Positions 16,948-25,093 of a DNA stretch of 47,528 bases are shown piece after piece. Made by a program: the position numbers and the translations under genes. Every line of letters begins with the position of its first letter. Positions within the stretch are counted from its first letter, which is position 1. This DNA comes from Thermodesulfobacteriota bacterium (GTDB lineage Bacteria > Desulfobacterota > BSN033 > UBA1163), in the NCBI GenBank assembly GCA_030017685.1, contig JASEHH010000016.1, forward strand, positions 1 to 47,528, written 5' to 3'. The notes under the pieces were generated by a model. That model was not told the origin of the DNA and ran no database searches. It saw only the letters and a list, made by a program, of their open reading frames with translations.

Positions 16948-17949
16948 CTATTTCAGCATATATAGAGACAGCAGATTAGCCATATACAATAATATGATCA
17001 CTATAGAATCCCAGGCCAGAAACAATGTTCTTTTCTCAGCACGATAAGTTAAACCAATAATTGCAGTGGATGTCATGGCGATGGCAAATAGGGTAGAGAT
17101 GATATGATTCTGATTAACAAGGGAAAGAATAGGACCTTTGATAAAAAAGAAGTCATCTATCGCAAGGATAAAGATATTAAAAACATTGCTTCCGAATAGA
17201 TTTCCCATTGCGAGGTCTATGGCGCCAATTCTTACTGCGGCTATAGAAACGACCACTTCCGGGATAGTTGTGACAATTGCGATAAAGATACTGCCCACAA
17301 AGGTCTGTCCCAAACCCGTAGATTCTGCAATGCCTTCACCTACCTTCGGCAAAAAGACAGCAGCAACGATAACAAAAACAGCGTTGATACTAAACTTCAG
17401 AATAGCAGTTTTCACTGAAATGTCTTCATATTTGAGTTTAGCTGCTATTTCCTTCAAAAATACAGAAATCTGTGTTCTCTCGTAAAAATAAACCAATCTC
17501 ATAGCGACAAAATAGATAAACACAAGTAATGGACTATAAAGCCCAATCCAGCCTAATGGAAAAATACGATCACCCAAAAACAGACTGATGGCTACCATGT
17601 TGAGAAGAAAGATTCCAAATCCAGCAGATAGAATATTCCCTTGATGCGCTTTTGTTAATACAGGCATCGGACGATAAATAGCATCAAGAATAGCAAGAAC
17701 AAGCATGTTAAAAACGCAAGCTCCAATCACATTACCAATGGCTATATCAGGAACCCACGCATAGGTAACAGAGCTTATTCCTGTCACAAGTTCTGGAAGC
17801 GAAGTAACCGATGCCAGAAGCACGACGCCTATCCATGTTCCTCCAAGTCCCGTCTTTTCAGCTATAATATCACCGTACTTCGAGAGCCTTGTGCCTGCAT
17901 AAACAATCACCGCTGTGCAGAGTATTAATCCAATCCATAGAATCATCAT
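16948..17949 (-). CDS. Sodium/calcium exchanger family membrane protein
   Basis: 333 residues with about ten membrane helices and the two inverted alpha repeats of the CaCA superfamily: SVTSLPELVTG...GNVIGACVFN in the first half and IVTTIPEVVVS...GNLFGSNVFN in the second, each carrying the ion-binding Glu. Predicted to exchange Ca2+ (or another cation) for Na+ or H+ across the inner membrane. Start at ATG 17949, behind TATGAGG; an upstream TTG in frame lacks an RBS. The gene appears more AT-rich than its neighbours by eye and lies between two palindrome copies, suggesting acquisition as a cassette. Confidence 0.9.
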   Translation of the reverse strand: MMILWIGLILCTAVIVYAGTRLSKYGDIIAEKTGLGGTWIGVVLLASVTSLPELVTGISSVTYAWVPDIAIGNVIGACVFNMLVLAILDAIYRPMPVLTKAHQGNILSAGFGIFLLNMVAISLFLGDRIFPLGWIGLYSPLLVFIYFVAMRLVYFYERTQISVFLKEIAAKLKYEDISVKTAILKFSINAVFVIVAAVFLPKVGEGIAESTGLGQTFVGSIFIAIVTTIPEVVVSIAAVRIGAIDLAMGNLFGSNVFNIFILAIDDFFFIKGPILSLVNQNHIISTLFAIAMTSTAIIGLTYRAEKRTLFLAWDSIVIILLYMANLLSLYMLK

Positions 17950-18030
17950 TAAAACCTCATACAACAAATAAATCGGGCAGTTTTATTTTAATCTTTTTTC
18001 TTTTATCTGTGTAATATTTAAGAGAATGCT

Positions 18031-18140
18031 TCATTGTAACCCGACGTAACTCCATTTCAAAACCATGACCTCCTCTTCGGTTAGGTCAACTTCCCAAACC
18101 ATCCGCGCCTTTCCATCCACTTGGCCAACTCCAGCACTGC
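18031..18140 (-). pseudogene. C-terminal gene remnant
   Basis: An open minus-strand frame runs from the edge of palindrome copy 2 (18144) to a TGA at 18031-18033, ending in VWEVDLTEEEVMVLKWSYVG. It has no start codon and only about 36 residues. Codon use and composition look protein-like, so it is probably the tail of a gene cut at the palindrome. The family is not recognised. Confidence 0.3.
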
Positions 18141-18143
18141 AGG

Positions 18144-18185
18144 AAAAGGGGACGGTCCTATTTAAAAATAGAACCGTCCCCTTTT
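18144..18185. repeat. AAAAGGGGACGGTTCTATT palindrome, copy 2
   Basis: Same palindrome as at 16864-16906 with one mismatch in the stem (GGTCC against GGTTC). With copy 1 it brackets the cation-exchanger gene in a segment of about 1.3 kb. Confidence 0.8.
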
Positions 18186-18231
18186 ATTGACTTTTATTGA
18201 AGTCGAGGCAACTCCGATTGAGAGTCTATCT

Positions 18232-18942
18232 TTATAGATGAGAGAGGCGGTTATGGTCTTCGCCTTCTCCCTTATTTTTCCGATAAAGCCTTTCAAGAAA
18301 ATCCTTGGCCAGTTCCCTTCCTCCCCATCCAAAGGCAATGGCCAGGGCCAGAACAATACCGCCAAAAGTGATTGAGAAGGCAGCCACGATCACCTTCTCT
18401 GCGATTCCTAAATGATAAAGAGCCATCGTCAGAGAAAGAATAATGATGAACCATCGGACAGAACGGCTGAGAAGTTTCGCTGATTCCATCTGGGCGTTGA
18501 CCGCCGCAATGAGTGCGGCCTGGCCCAAAAAAATAGCAATCAAATAGCCGATAACCAAAATGATGACCGCAGCGAAAAGATTGGGAAGGTAGCTGAAGAA
18601 TTGAGCGATAAAGTTTTGAGTTGCCGCCACCTCAAGGGCGTTGATCCCAAGGATCAGGGTAATTAGAACAATGACCCAATAGAAGAAACGGCTCACCAGA
18701 CTGGCAGGGGAATAGGCCATCCCCCCCTTAGAGAGAACATGGGTCAACCCCCATCGTTCGCTCACCCGGTCGAATTGAATCGCCTTTAAAAAGCGCAAAA
18801 GAATTGTTTTAATGACCCACGCGGTGATAAATCCGATGATGAGAATTGTGATCATCGCCAATAGATTGGGCAAAAACGTGGCGACTTTCCCCAAGAATTT
18901 ATTGAATGAAGCTACGATGGCTGTCCTCCAGATTTCACTCAT
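18232..18942 (-). CDS. Small mechanosensitive-channel-like membrane protein (CmpX type)
   Basis: 236 residues with four to five hydrophobic helices, including two repeats of the 'conserved TM helix' kind: LPNLLAMITILIIGFITAWVI and LPNLFAAVIILVIGYLIAIF. The C-terminal GGIVLALAIAFGWGGRELA resembles the pore-lining helix of MscS-family channels, but the large cytoplasmic MscS domain is missing. Start at ATG 18942 with AGGAGG at the right spacing. It is the last gene of the compatible-solute operon, so a role in releasing solutes on osmotic downshift fits the context. Confidence 0.8.
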   Translation of the reverse strand: MSEIWRTAIVASFNKFLGKVATFLPNLLAMITILIIGFITAWVIKTILLRFLKAIQFDRVSERWGLTHVLSKGGMAYSPASLVSRFFYWVIVLITLILGINALEVAATQNFIAQFFSYLPNLFAAVIILVIGYLIAIFLGQAALIAAVNAQMESAKLLSRSVRWFIIILSLTMALYHLGIAEKVIVAAFSITFGGIVLALAIAFGWGGRELAKDFLERLYRKNKGEGEDHNRLSHL

Positions 18943-18962
18943 ATCCTTCACCTCCTATATTC

Positions 18963-20207
18963 TTAGCCCCACCGCTCGATGAGGTAGGGTTTCATCTCTT
19001 CAAAAACCTTGCAAAGGGATTCGATCTTTTCTTCAACCTCCTTTACAGAACTTTCTTGATTTTCCTTAACGAATGAAGCCACCCGGCCCAGATAGAGTGG
19101 AATCATCGACTTTAATAAATGTTCACGATGGACTGACCCCTTGTGATAGGCAATGGCAAAGTCATAAATCAAACGAACCCATAGATCTTGAGGGAAGGAA
19201 AAAGCTTCATCCGACAATCGCCCAATGGATTCAAGCCACAAGACGGTCTCTGGAAGCAATACCTTTCTCCAGATCTCCATGAGATCTTTTACGCCCAACC
19301 GGAAATTTCCGATCATCCGTCCCAGATTGACCGGGACCGGTTCAAGTCCTACCTCGTAATGAAAACCAAAAGTAGAAACGGGTTGTGATTCCTTAACCCC
19401 TTTCCAGAGAGGTTGATAATTTCCCATTAAACCATAGACCGAAGAGACAACCTGGGTGAACATCGGTCCCAGATCACTCCCGGGGTCTTTGGCATCATGG
19501 ATTTTCGCCCCCAGGTAGGATTGACATACCTTATATCCCTCCGCGATGGCGAGGGTCGTCATCCAGATATCAATCCCAAACCGGGCCACATCAGTCTCCC
19601 ACACATCCTTGGTTAAGTAGAATTTCGCCAATTTTCCGGAAAAACCGAAATCTCCTCCGATGGGCTGACGGACCCTTTTCCCGTAAAGGGTCCGAGTTAA
19701 GGGATAGACGATACTGTTCGTGATCGTTCCATCAAATTTATGGCGAGCATAAAGAGGAGCGACATAGTCAAAACCTTCTTCATAAATGGGTGTTAGTAGA
19801 AGATCCATCCATTCAGGGGTGATGGACCTCAAATCCGAATCGACCACGGCACAGGCCTTCGCATTCAGGATCTGAGTGGTTTCGAAGATGGCGCGGAAGG
19901 AACTCCCTTTTCCTGGAATCCCGTGGTAGGGAGTAACAATCTTCTGAATGGGATGAACGGGGTGAGAAGTGAGGATGGTCTTATAATCTTCAATCTGGAC
20001 CCGTCTCACCTCCTCCTGCGTCCCATCGGTTGAGCCACCATCCGAATTGATAATCACCGCTTTTGCTCCTGGAAAATATTTCGCCAGGCCAGCCATCACT
20101 GCTCTCACCACATGACCGATGGTCCGGGAGTTGTTATAACTGGGAATCCCGATCAGGATATCGGCCTCTTTAATCTCCTCTAACTGAATCTGAAATGACG
20201 GCTTCAT
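18963..20207 (-). CDS. Glycosyltransferase, glucosylglycerate synthase-like
   Basis: A 414-residue GT-A fold enzyme: DILIGIPSYNNSRTIGHVV at the N-terminus, SDGGSTDGT, metal-binding VVDSDLRS, acceptor-side GGDFGFSG, and a long helical C-terminal part. The pattern matches enzymes that add a sugar to glycerate or a glyceryl glucoside (glucosylglycerate synthase and mannosylglycerate synthase relatives). In this operon it could make glucosylglycerate directly or extend it to a di-glycosyl glycerate as in Petrotoga. Start set at ATG 20207 (AGAGGAG upstream) rather than TTG 20219. Substrate specificity is inferred from neighbours. Confidence 0.75.
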   Translation of the reverse strand: MKPSFQIQLEEIKEADILIGIPSYNNSRTIGHVVRAVMAGLAKYFPGAKAVIINSDGGSTDGTQEEVRRVQIEDYKTILTSHPVHPIQKIVTPYHGIPGKGSSFRAIFETTQILNAKACAVVDSDLRSITPEWMDLLLTPIYEEGFDYVAPLYARHKFDGTITNSIVYPLTRTLYGKRVRQPIGGDFGFSGKLAKFYLTKDVWETDVARFGIDIWMTTLAIAEGYKVCQSYLGAKIHDAKDPGSDLGPMFTQVVSSVYGLMGNYQPLWKGVKESQPVSTFGFHYEVGLEPVPVNLGRMIGNFRLGVKDLMEIWRKVLLPETVLWLESIGRLSDEAFSFPQDLWVRLIYDFAIAYHKGSVHREHLLKSMIPLYLGRVASFVKENQESSVKEVEEKIESLCKVFEEMKPYLIERWG

Positions 20208-20223
20208 CTCTCCTCTCAAAAAC

Positions 20224-21387
20224 CTATACCCAACAATCTTTTAAGATTTCGTTGACTTCCTCCTTCTTGAGGGCGCCCATCATTTTTTCCCAATCTCCCC
20301 GGAACTGGAGATACTTCGACCAACCTTCATCTCTCTTCCGAGAAAGGAGGCCCATATTATCCAAACACTCCCTCGCCTTTCCCCATTCTCCTTTGCCAAG
20401 ATAGTCAAGACTTAAAAAGAGGGAGGTGAGGATGGCTTTCGGATAGAGGGTCCACTTCAGAAAATACCCCGGATAGGGTTCGAGGTCAATCGTTGTTCCT
20501 GTTTTTACCTTTCTTCTTTCGTAAAGAAAACGTTCAATATCGCCTTTTAACTCCTCGTAAAAATAAACTCCTGTCCTTTCGGGGTGGAGATGTTTAATCC
20601 GAAGTTTTTTGTCAAACAGGAGGCAGAACCCCTGTTGGCTGGCATTGATGAGATAATCGGTATCTTCTCCCCTTGGAATGTAAGGGTCAAATGGCACCCT
20701 GCGAAAAAGAGATTGATGTAGGACGAGATTCCCACCCAAAAGCATGGGGGAAGGAACAAGTCGATCTTTTGATGAAAGGATTTTCTCCCATACCCGATTC
20801 ATCCATTTGGTCTTATTCCATAAAAACCTCCACCAGAGAGGTTGAGGAGGAAGAAGGATGGTTCCATCCGGGTTGACATAAAATCCGCCTTTCCCGCTCA
20901 CTTTCTTCCCATTCCATCTTTGGTTCAGATACTCACACGCGACCTTTAAATAGTGAGGGTCCTCCACGATTTCGTCATTGTCCATGAAGATCGCTACATC
21001 CATCGAGAGGGCCTGAGTAAGAAAGAGCCCCGTATTACGGATTTTCGAAAATCCTTTAAGATCAATAAGAGGAGAGAAACTTCTGAAACCTTTTTGATCC
21101 AGATATTTTCTCAAGGTTTTCAGGCGATAGGAGGAAAAGAGAAATATTTTTCTTGCCCGGAGATTCTGCAAGGCCTGCCTGAGGAACCCATCCATCTCAA
21201 TCCACGAGCCCTCTTCGTCTCCTCCAACCAGATCAAAACAGACAGGAAGAATGAGGGTAAAATCCTGATCTTCTAATATCTTTAGGCTTTCGGTTGCCCT
21301 TCTGGTCAAAGCGAGCCCCTCTGAATCAGGTAATTCTTCCGGGCGGTTTAATCGGAGATAGACAGGGATGATGATCGCTTTATTCAT
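20224..21387 (-). CDS. Glycosyltransferase family 2-like protein
   Basis: 387 residues beginning KAIIIPVYLRLNR, with a DxD-like metal site FMDNDEIVEDP near residue 136 and RGEDTDYL further on, followed by a helical C-terminal region. It is a soluble GT-A enzyme; donor and acceptor are unknown. It lies between the LapA-like gene and the glucosylglycerate-synthase-like gene in the same operon, so it probably decorates or synthesises a related glycoside. Confidence 0.75.
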   Translation of the reverse strand: MNKAIIIPVYLRLNRPEELPDSEGLALTRRATESLKILEDQDFTLILPVCFDLVGGDEEGSWIEMDGFLRQALQNLRARKIFLFSSYRLKTLRKYLDQKGFRSFSPLIDLKGFSKIRNTGLFLTQALSMDVAIFMDNDEIVEDPHYLKVACEYLNQRWNGKKVSGKGGFYVNPDGTILLPPQPLWWRFLWNKTKWMNRVWEKILSSKDRLVPSPMLLGGNLVLHQSLFRRVPFDPYIPRGEDTDYLINASQQGFCLLFDKKLRIKHLHPERTGVYFYEELKGDIERFLYERRKVKTGTTIDLEPYPGYFLKWTLYPKAILTSLFLSLDYLGKGEWGKARECLDNMGLLSRKRDEGWSKYLQFRGDWEKMMGALKKEEVNEILKDCWV

Positions 21388-21395
21388 TGCTCTTC

Positions 21396-21686
21396 TTATT
21401 CGTCTTTTGCTTTTACAGGAGCAGGCCCATGGTAGACCGTTTCGAGGTTTTCAATCTGCTTTTTCAATTCTTTCGATCGAATGAAAGATTTGATGGTCCT
21501 TGGAATCCAGAAAAAAAGGGCGACGAGAATCCCTGCCCCCATTGATCCTAATAGTGTGTAGATCAGGGAGGTTTCAAACTTCCAAAAAAGAAATCTCATG
21601 GTAACAAGAGGAGCGGATGAATTCTGAACAGCAAAAATTGCAACTCCAATGACGATTGCCAACATCAACCAGTAAAAGAATTGCAT
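21396..21686 (-). CDS. LapA-domain membrane protein
   Basis: 96 residues: an N-terminal helix (about 4-22), a short periplasmic loop with the typical AVQNSSAPLVTMRFLFW sequence, a second helix (about 40-62) and a basic, coiled-coil-prone cytoplasmic tail (IRSKELKKQIENLE). This is the LapA/DUF1049 pattern; E. coli LapA works with LapB in lipopolysaccharide assembly control. Its position inside the solute operon gives no firm function. Strong RBS (AGGAGG). Confidence 0.85.
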   Translation of the reverse strand: MQFFYWLMLAIVIGVAIFAVQNSSAPLVTMRFLFWKFETSLIYTLLGSMGAGILVALFFWIPRTIKSFIRSKELKKQIENLETVYHGPAPVKAKDE

Positions 21687-21701
21687 AGGTTTCCTCCTGA
21701 T

Positions 21702-22535
21702 TTAAAATTGCAACTCGCTTAATATATTCAGAATTGCTTCGTTCCAGGCCTGGGGTCCTGTTCCTTCAAAACATAGCAGATTTTTAGATGGTATCTCAGG
21801 GGAAATACCTTCTTTTTCTTTGAGAAAAATCGGATGATCCACGGCTAATAACATGGGGATGTCATTCAGACTGTCTCCAATGCCCACGGTTGAGATAGAG
21901 AAGAACTCGTTCTCGTATAACTCCTTCAATATCTCCACAGCCTTCCCTTTATCGTTTTTACCCAAGATATGGTGAAATTTCCCTCCCCAGACATAGTTCA
22001 TCCCCTTTCCCTCGATCTTTCTTCTGACCGTCTCAATTTCTCTTTCTCCCCCTTCAATGATAAAGGGTTCGTCATATTCTCTTTTCTTGGCAAACTCAGC
22101 TTCTTCCAAACTCAATCCACTGATTGAGGAGAGCTCCTCCTCTGTGAGGTCTGAGAACCCTTTTATCGGAATCCCAGTCTCTTTTTTGATGGAATCCAAA
22201 ATCTCAAGGATGATAGGATAAAAGGTTCCTAATTCCAAAACGAAATATTCTCCCAACACCCTATCATAAGGAAAAGAAAATGATAAGTAACCTTTGGGAA
22301 CAAACACCGCTCCTCCATTTTCTGAGACGAAGGGATGGGCGTTCTCTAATTCTTTTCGATATAATTCTATCTCAGTTCGGGTCTTACTGCTGGATAGAAC
22401 CAGAGGGATCCCCTTTTCCTTAATCATCTGGAGGGCCGGTCTTGCCGGCTCAAATGAATAAGTTTCTTTATCGAGTAAGGTCCCATCCAGATCCGTAAAG
22501 ATCACAAGCTTAGGTGTTGTCGTCGTCGACGGCAT
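21702..22535 (-). CDS. gpgP: Glucosyl/mannosyl-3-phosphoglycerate phosphatase
   Basis: 277-residue HAD-IIB phosphatase: motif I FTDLDGTLLD, SSSKTR (motif II), motif III lysine in ILGKNDKGKAV, motif IV GIGDSLNDIPML. The SENGGAVFVPKGY segment is characteristic of the mannosyl-3-phosphoglycerate phosphatase group, whose members also hydrolyse glucosyl-3-phosphoglycerate. It overlaps the upstream synthase gene by 26 bases, which points to a matched pair: synthase makes glucosyl-3-phosphoglycerate and this enzyme releases glucosylglycerate. Confidence 0.9.
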   Translation of the reverse strand: MPSTTTTPKLVIFTDLDGTLLDKETYSFEPARPALQMIKEKGIPLVLSSSKTRTEIELYRKELENAHPFVSENGGAVFVPKGYLSFSFPYDRVLGEYFVLELGTFYPIILEILDSIKKETGIPIKGFSDLTEEELSSISGLSLEEAEFAKKREYDEPFIIEGGEREIETVRRKIEGKGMNYVWGGKFHHILGKNDKGKAVEILKELYENEFFSISTVGIGDSLNDIPMLLAVDHPIFLKEKEGISPEIPSKNLLCFEGTGPQAWNEAILNILSELQF

Positions 22536-23718
22536 TTTTTAACCTCTCCAAAAAATCAGGGATGGCAGAGGTGACCCGGCTCCAGTTTGGGATGAGAGGA
22601 ATCCTGAGTGGATCTTCCACAAAGGCTTTGCTTGCCAATTCAATGCCTATTGTAAAGGTCTCTACAGCTACCCCTTCTTCATGACGGTCAAAGTCGAGAC
22701 CATTGATGGCCGCATCATCATGATATTTCGTGATCGCCTCCTGGGCAGTTCTCAAATAGGTCGCCTTGAGGGTCTTAAGCAGGCTTTCCGAAAGATCAAT
22801 CCCTTCACTCGCCAGATTTCGAAAGAGGTTCTTCGCAATATCCGTTGACATTTTCAAAAGCCCTTTGCTCGGGTCATCCGGAGAAAGTTCTTGATGTTTA
22901 TGCTCATAATTGTCTGTAAGATCAACCTGGCAGATCCGTCTCAGGGAACAGTTGCGGAAAACCTCTGATAGGACACCCACCTCCAGTCCCCAATCCCAGG
23001 GAATCCGATTGATTCGTGCCAGGTCCGTGATCATTGAAAATTCCCCTGCCAGGGGATATCGAAAACTGTCCAGATAGACTAAAAAGGGAAAGTATCCTAA
23101 CAGCCTCTCCAGGGACCTGATGAGAGGGGTCACAAAGAGCCGTGTGACCCTCCCATGCATCTTATTCGTCACCCGGCTGTAATATCCTTTACAGAATTCG
23201 TATCCCAGATTTGGGTTAACCACCGGGTAGCACAACCGGGCTAAAAATTCCCGATCATAACTCATGATATCACAATCATGGAGCACGATGACATCGCTCT
23301 TTTCGCTGGCCAGGACATAGCCAAACGCCATCCAGGCGGACCGTCCCTTCCCATCTTCTCCCGCTGAAATATCGTTCTTGCTTAGGATATCGTAAAGGGA
23401 ACGCACCCTTTCGCCATCATTCCAGATGATAATCGTCTCCTGGGGAAGAACGGAGAAGAACTCTTTGGCATGTTCAAACTCTTTCTGGTCTGCCCTTCCC
23501 AGGGTGATAATGACCTGATTGATGTATGTAACCCTCTTAATCTCTGAAACGATCGTTTTGAGCGCCTTCTCCTTCAGTTCGGAATAGAGGGAAGGAAGGA
23601 CCAATGCGATGGGATTGTATTTTGAATAGAAATCCAGCTCCATCTCCATCCGTTCTAAGTTCTCCTTTTTAAATCGATGAAGTGTTGTGATCACTCCGGG
23701 TTGAAAGAAGTCACCCAT
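22510..23718 (-). CDS. gpgS: Glucosyl-3-phosphoglycerate synthase
   Basis: 402 residues of the GT81/GT2 type: ALVLPSLYSE at the N-terminus, metal-binding HDCDIMSYDREFLARLCYP (Asp148, Asp150), YCKG-like CKGYYSRV, PLAGEFSM, and a long helical C-terminus with YEHKHQELS. It transfers glucose from an NDP-glucose to 3-phosphoglycerate, the first step to the compatible solute glucosylglycerate. RBS GGAGGAGG precedes ATG 23718. Phosphatase, two further glycosyltransferases and a channel-like gene follow in the operon. Confidence 0.9.
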   Translation of the reverse strand: MGDFFQPGVITTLHRFKKENLERMEMELDFYSKYNPIALVLPSLYSELKEKALKTIVSEIKRVTYINQVIITLGRADQKEFEHAKEFFSVLPQETIIIWNDGERVRSLYDILSKNDISAGEDGKGRSAWMAFGYVLASEKSDVIVLHDCDIMSYDREFLARLCYPVVNPNLGYEFCKGYYSRVTNKMHGRVTRLFVTPLIRSLERLLGYFPFLVYLDSFRYPLAGEFSMITDLARINRIPWDWGLEVGVLSEVFRNCSLRRICQVDLTDNYEHKHQELSPDDPSKGLLKMSTDIAKNLFRNLASEGIDLSESLLKTLKATYLRTAQEAITKYHDDAAINGLDFDRHEEGVAVETFTIGIELASKAFVEDPLRIPLIPNWSRVTSAIPDFLERLKNAVDDDNT

Positions 23719-23759
23719 AACTCCTCCTCCTGTAAGGACACCCCTGGACTGTTCAACCG

Positions 23760-24066
23760 TTACGATGTCCCTTTTCGCTCCAGATAGGCTTCGTTCGTTT
23801 TTGTTAAGTAACCTTCAAAAAGGATCAGGGCAGGGTGTTCGTTAAAAGTCTCCCATCCTGTAACCACTACCCCTTTTTGCTGGGCTTCTTTTGGTCTGAA
23901 GATGCGAAGGAATGTAACGGGTTTCCCCACTTCTAAAACCCCTTCACGCTCTACGCATCTCAATTCTTTGGAAATGGTATCTACATCGATATTGTTGTAC
24001 ACTGACCAGATGTCCCCAAACTCCGTCGCGAATTTCTTTAATGACCTTCTTTTTAAAAAGCCCCAT
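23760..24066 (-). pseudogene. Small soluble protein gene interrupted by a frameshift
   Basis: ATG at 24066, with a G-rich site upstream, opens MGLFKKKVIKEIRDGVWGHLV. That frame soon meets a stop after nonsense sequence, while the next frame continues smoothly at 24002 as SVYNNIDVDTISKELRCVE and runs to a stop at 23760. Joining the two near 24003 gives one coherent protein of about 101 residues (VTFLRIFRPKEA, VTGWETFNEHPALILFEGYL). Either a sequencing error, a real inactivating indel or, less likely, programmed frameshifting. The function is unknown; it sits just before gpgS in the solute operon. A GTG at 24002 could start the downstream part alone. Confidence 0.65.
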
Positions 24067-24120
24067 GATCTTCCGCCCCCTTCTATTAAAAAGTTATTAA
24101 GCTCTTTTTTATCGATCTTG

Positions 24121-24285
24121 CTAACCTAAATAGGAGATAAGGATGACAATTCCAAGAATAACGAGGACGATAAGTAACCACCCCCCATACATTAAAAAGT
24201 TTGCAAAACGACTTAACCATTTTCGCTTTCCACTTTTTTCTTCTTTAATATCGGTTCCCTCTTTCTCTTTGATTACGGTTTCCAT
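24121..24285 (-). CDS. Small single-pass membrane protein (54 residues)
   Basis: ATG at 24285 behind a very strong AAAGGAGGAAG site, stop TAG at 24121-24123. The protein has a charged N-terminal half (METVIKEKEGTDIKEEKSGK), a basic junction (RKWLSRF) and a C-terminal hydrophobic helix (WLLIVLVILGIVILISYLG). First gene of the compatible-solute operon, 55 bases before the frameshifted gene. Unknown function; the strong RBS and clean codon pattern argue that it is real. Confidence 0.7.
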   Translation of the reverse strand: METVIKEKEGTDIKEEKSGKRKWLSRFANFLMYGGWLLIVLVILGIVILISYLG

Positions 24286-24504
24286 AACTTCCTCCTTTCA
24301 TTAAGATTTAATTGGTTTTGGAAAAGAATCCATCCTATCCGGAGTATATAGAAACGACTAAAATGTCTGCTAATATCACAACCACATTCCCATCGTTCGC
24401 CTCCCTACCTTCCATCACTGCTTGTTTCTCCTACTTCTTCTTGGCCATAGAATTCCTAAAACCCTCGTCCAAGGTCTCTAGGATTTTTTGATCCCTTTCC
24501 TCAA

Positions 24505-24543
24505 TAAAAAAGCCGCTACCCGAACTGTGCCCCGGATAGCGGC
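24505..24543 (-). terminator. Intrinsic terminator
   Basis: Read on the minus strand: GCCGCTA (24543-24537) pairs with TAGCGGC (24518-24512), with an inner CCG/CGG, followed by TTTTTT. It would end transcripts from the receiver genes at 24.7-25.5 kb before the solute operon begins. The gap 24286-24738 holds this terminator, the palindromes at 24565-24593 and 24647-24690, and no gene. Confidence 0.75.
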
Positions 24544-24564
24544 CCGACTACCCAAATTTTACCC

Positions 24565-24593
24565 TCCAGAAAATATTTGGTATATTTTCTGGA
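24565..24593. repeat. 12-bp inverted repeat, operator-like or hairpin
   Basis: TCCAGAAAATAT and ATATTTTCTGGA are perfect inverted arms around TTGGT. It lies 22 bases before the terminator on the minus strand; it could be an RNA hairpin or a protein-binding site. Confidence 0.5.
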
Positions 24594-24646
24594 CCCCTAT
24601 TACCTTTCTTTTTGGTTCTATCTTTCTTCGTTGATCTGAAAGTTGG

Positions 24647-24690
24647 AAAAGGGGACGGTTCTATTGAAAAAATAGAGCTGTCCCCTTTTA
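24647..24690. repeat. AAAAGGGGACGGTTCTATT palindrome, copy 3
   Basis: Third copy of the palindrome at 16864 and 18144. The right arm differs at two places (GAGCTG for GAACCG), but both give G-U pairs when read on the plus strand, so the RNA stem is kept. Confidence 0.8.
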
Positions 24691-24738
24691 TCCCTTCAAG
24701 AGCTTTTCCCTTTTATTAACCTCCCCCTTGTCTAAAAA

Positions 24739-25077
24739 TCAGAGACTTTTTATTAACTCCTTTAAACCATCGCTTTGAGGCAGTTTGGGTAAATAGTAAT
24801 CAACCCATTCCTTGTATTCACTTGGGCATTCGGAGTAGGTGGAATGCCCGATGCACGGAATGCCTGGATATCGCTTTCTTAATTTCTCAAAGCTTTTCGC
24901 ATCGAGTATTTCCTGTCTCAGTTCCAAAATAATGAGGTCCGGCTGGATCTCTCTTTTTTTCGATAGGGCCTCCTCGATGTTGTTTACAGTAATGACTCTA
25001 TGTCCTTCCTCTGATAACTCCTCCTGAAGAAGAACCTTATAGCTTTCGGAATGATCAATGTAGAGGATCGTTTTCAT
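24739..25077 (-). CDS. Degenerate receiver-domain protein
   Basis: 112 residues with the fold pattern of a response-regulator receiver (KTILYIDHSESYKVLLQEEL, PDLIILELRQEI, YLPKLP). The first acidic pocket is reduced to IDHS, and the usual phospho-acceptor position (LD in PDLIILD) is Glu in IILEL, so it probably cannot be phosphorylated and may mimic the active state. The conserved Lys (YLPK) remains. No output domain. Directly downstream of a normal receiver gene, 16 bases apart. Confidence 0.75.
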   Translation of the reverse strand: MKTILYIDHSESYKVLLQEELSEEGHRVITVNNIEEALSKKREIQPDLIILELRQEILDAKSFEKLRKRYPGIPCIGHSTYSECPSEYKEWVDYYLPKLPQSDGLKELIKSL

Positions 25078-25093
25078 GGGTCTTCCTTTCTCC

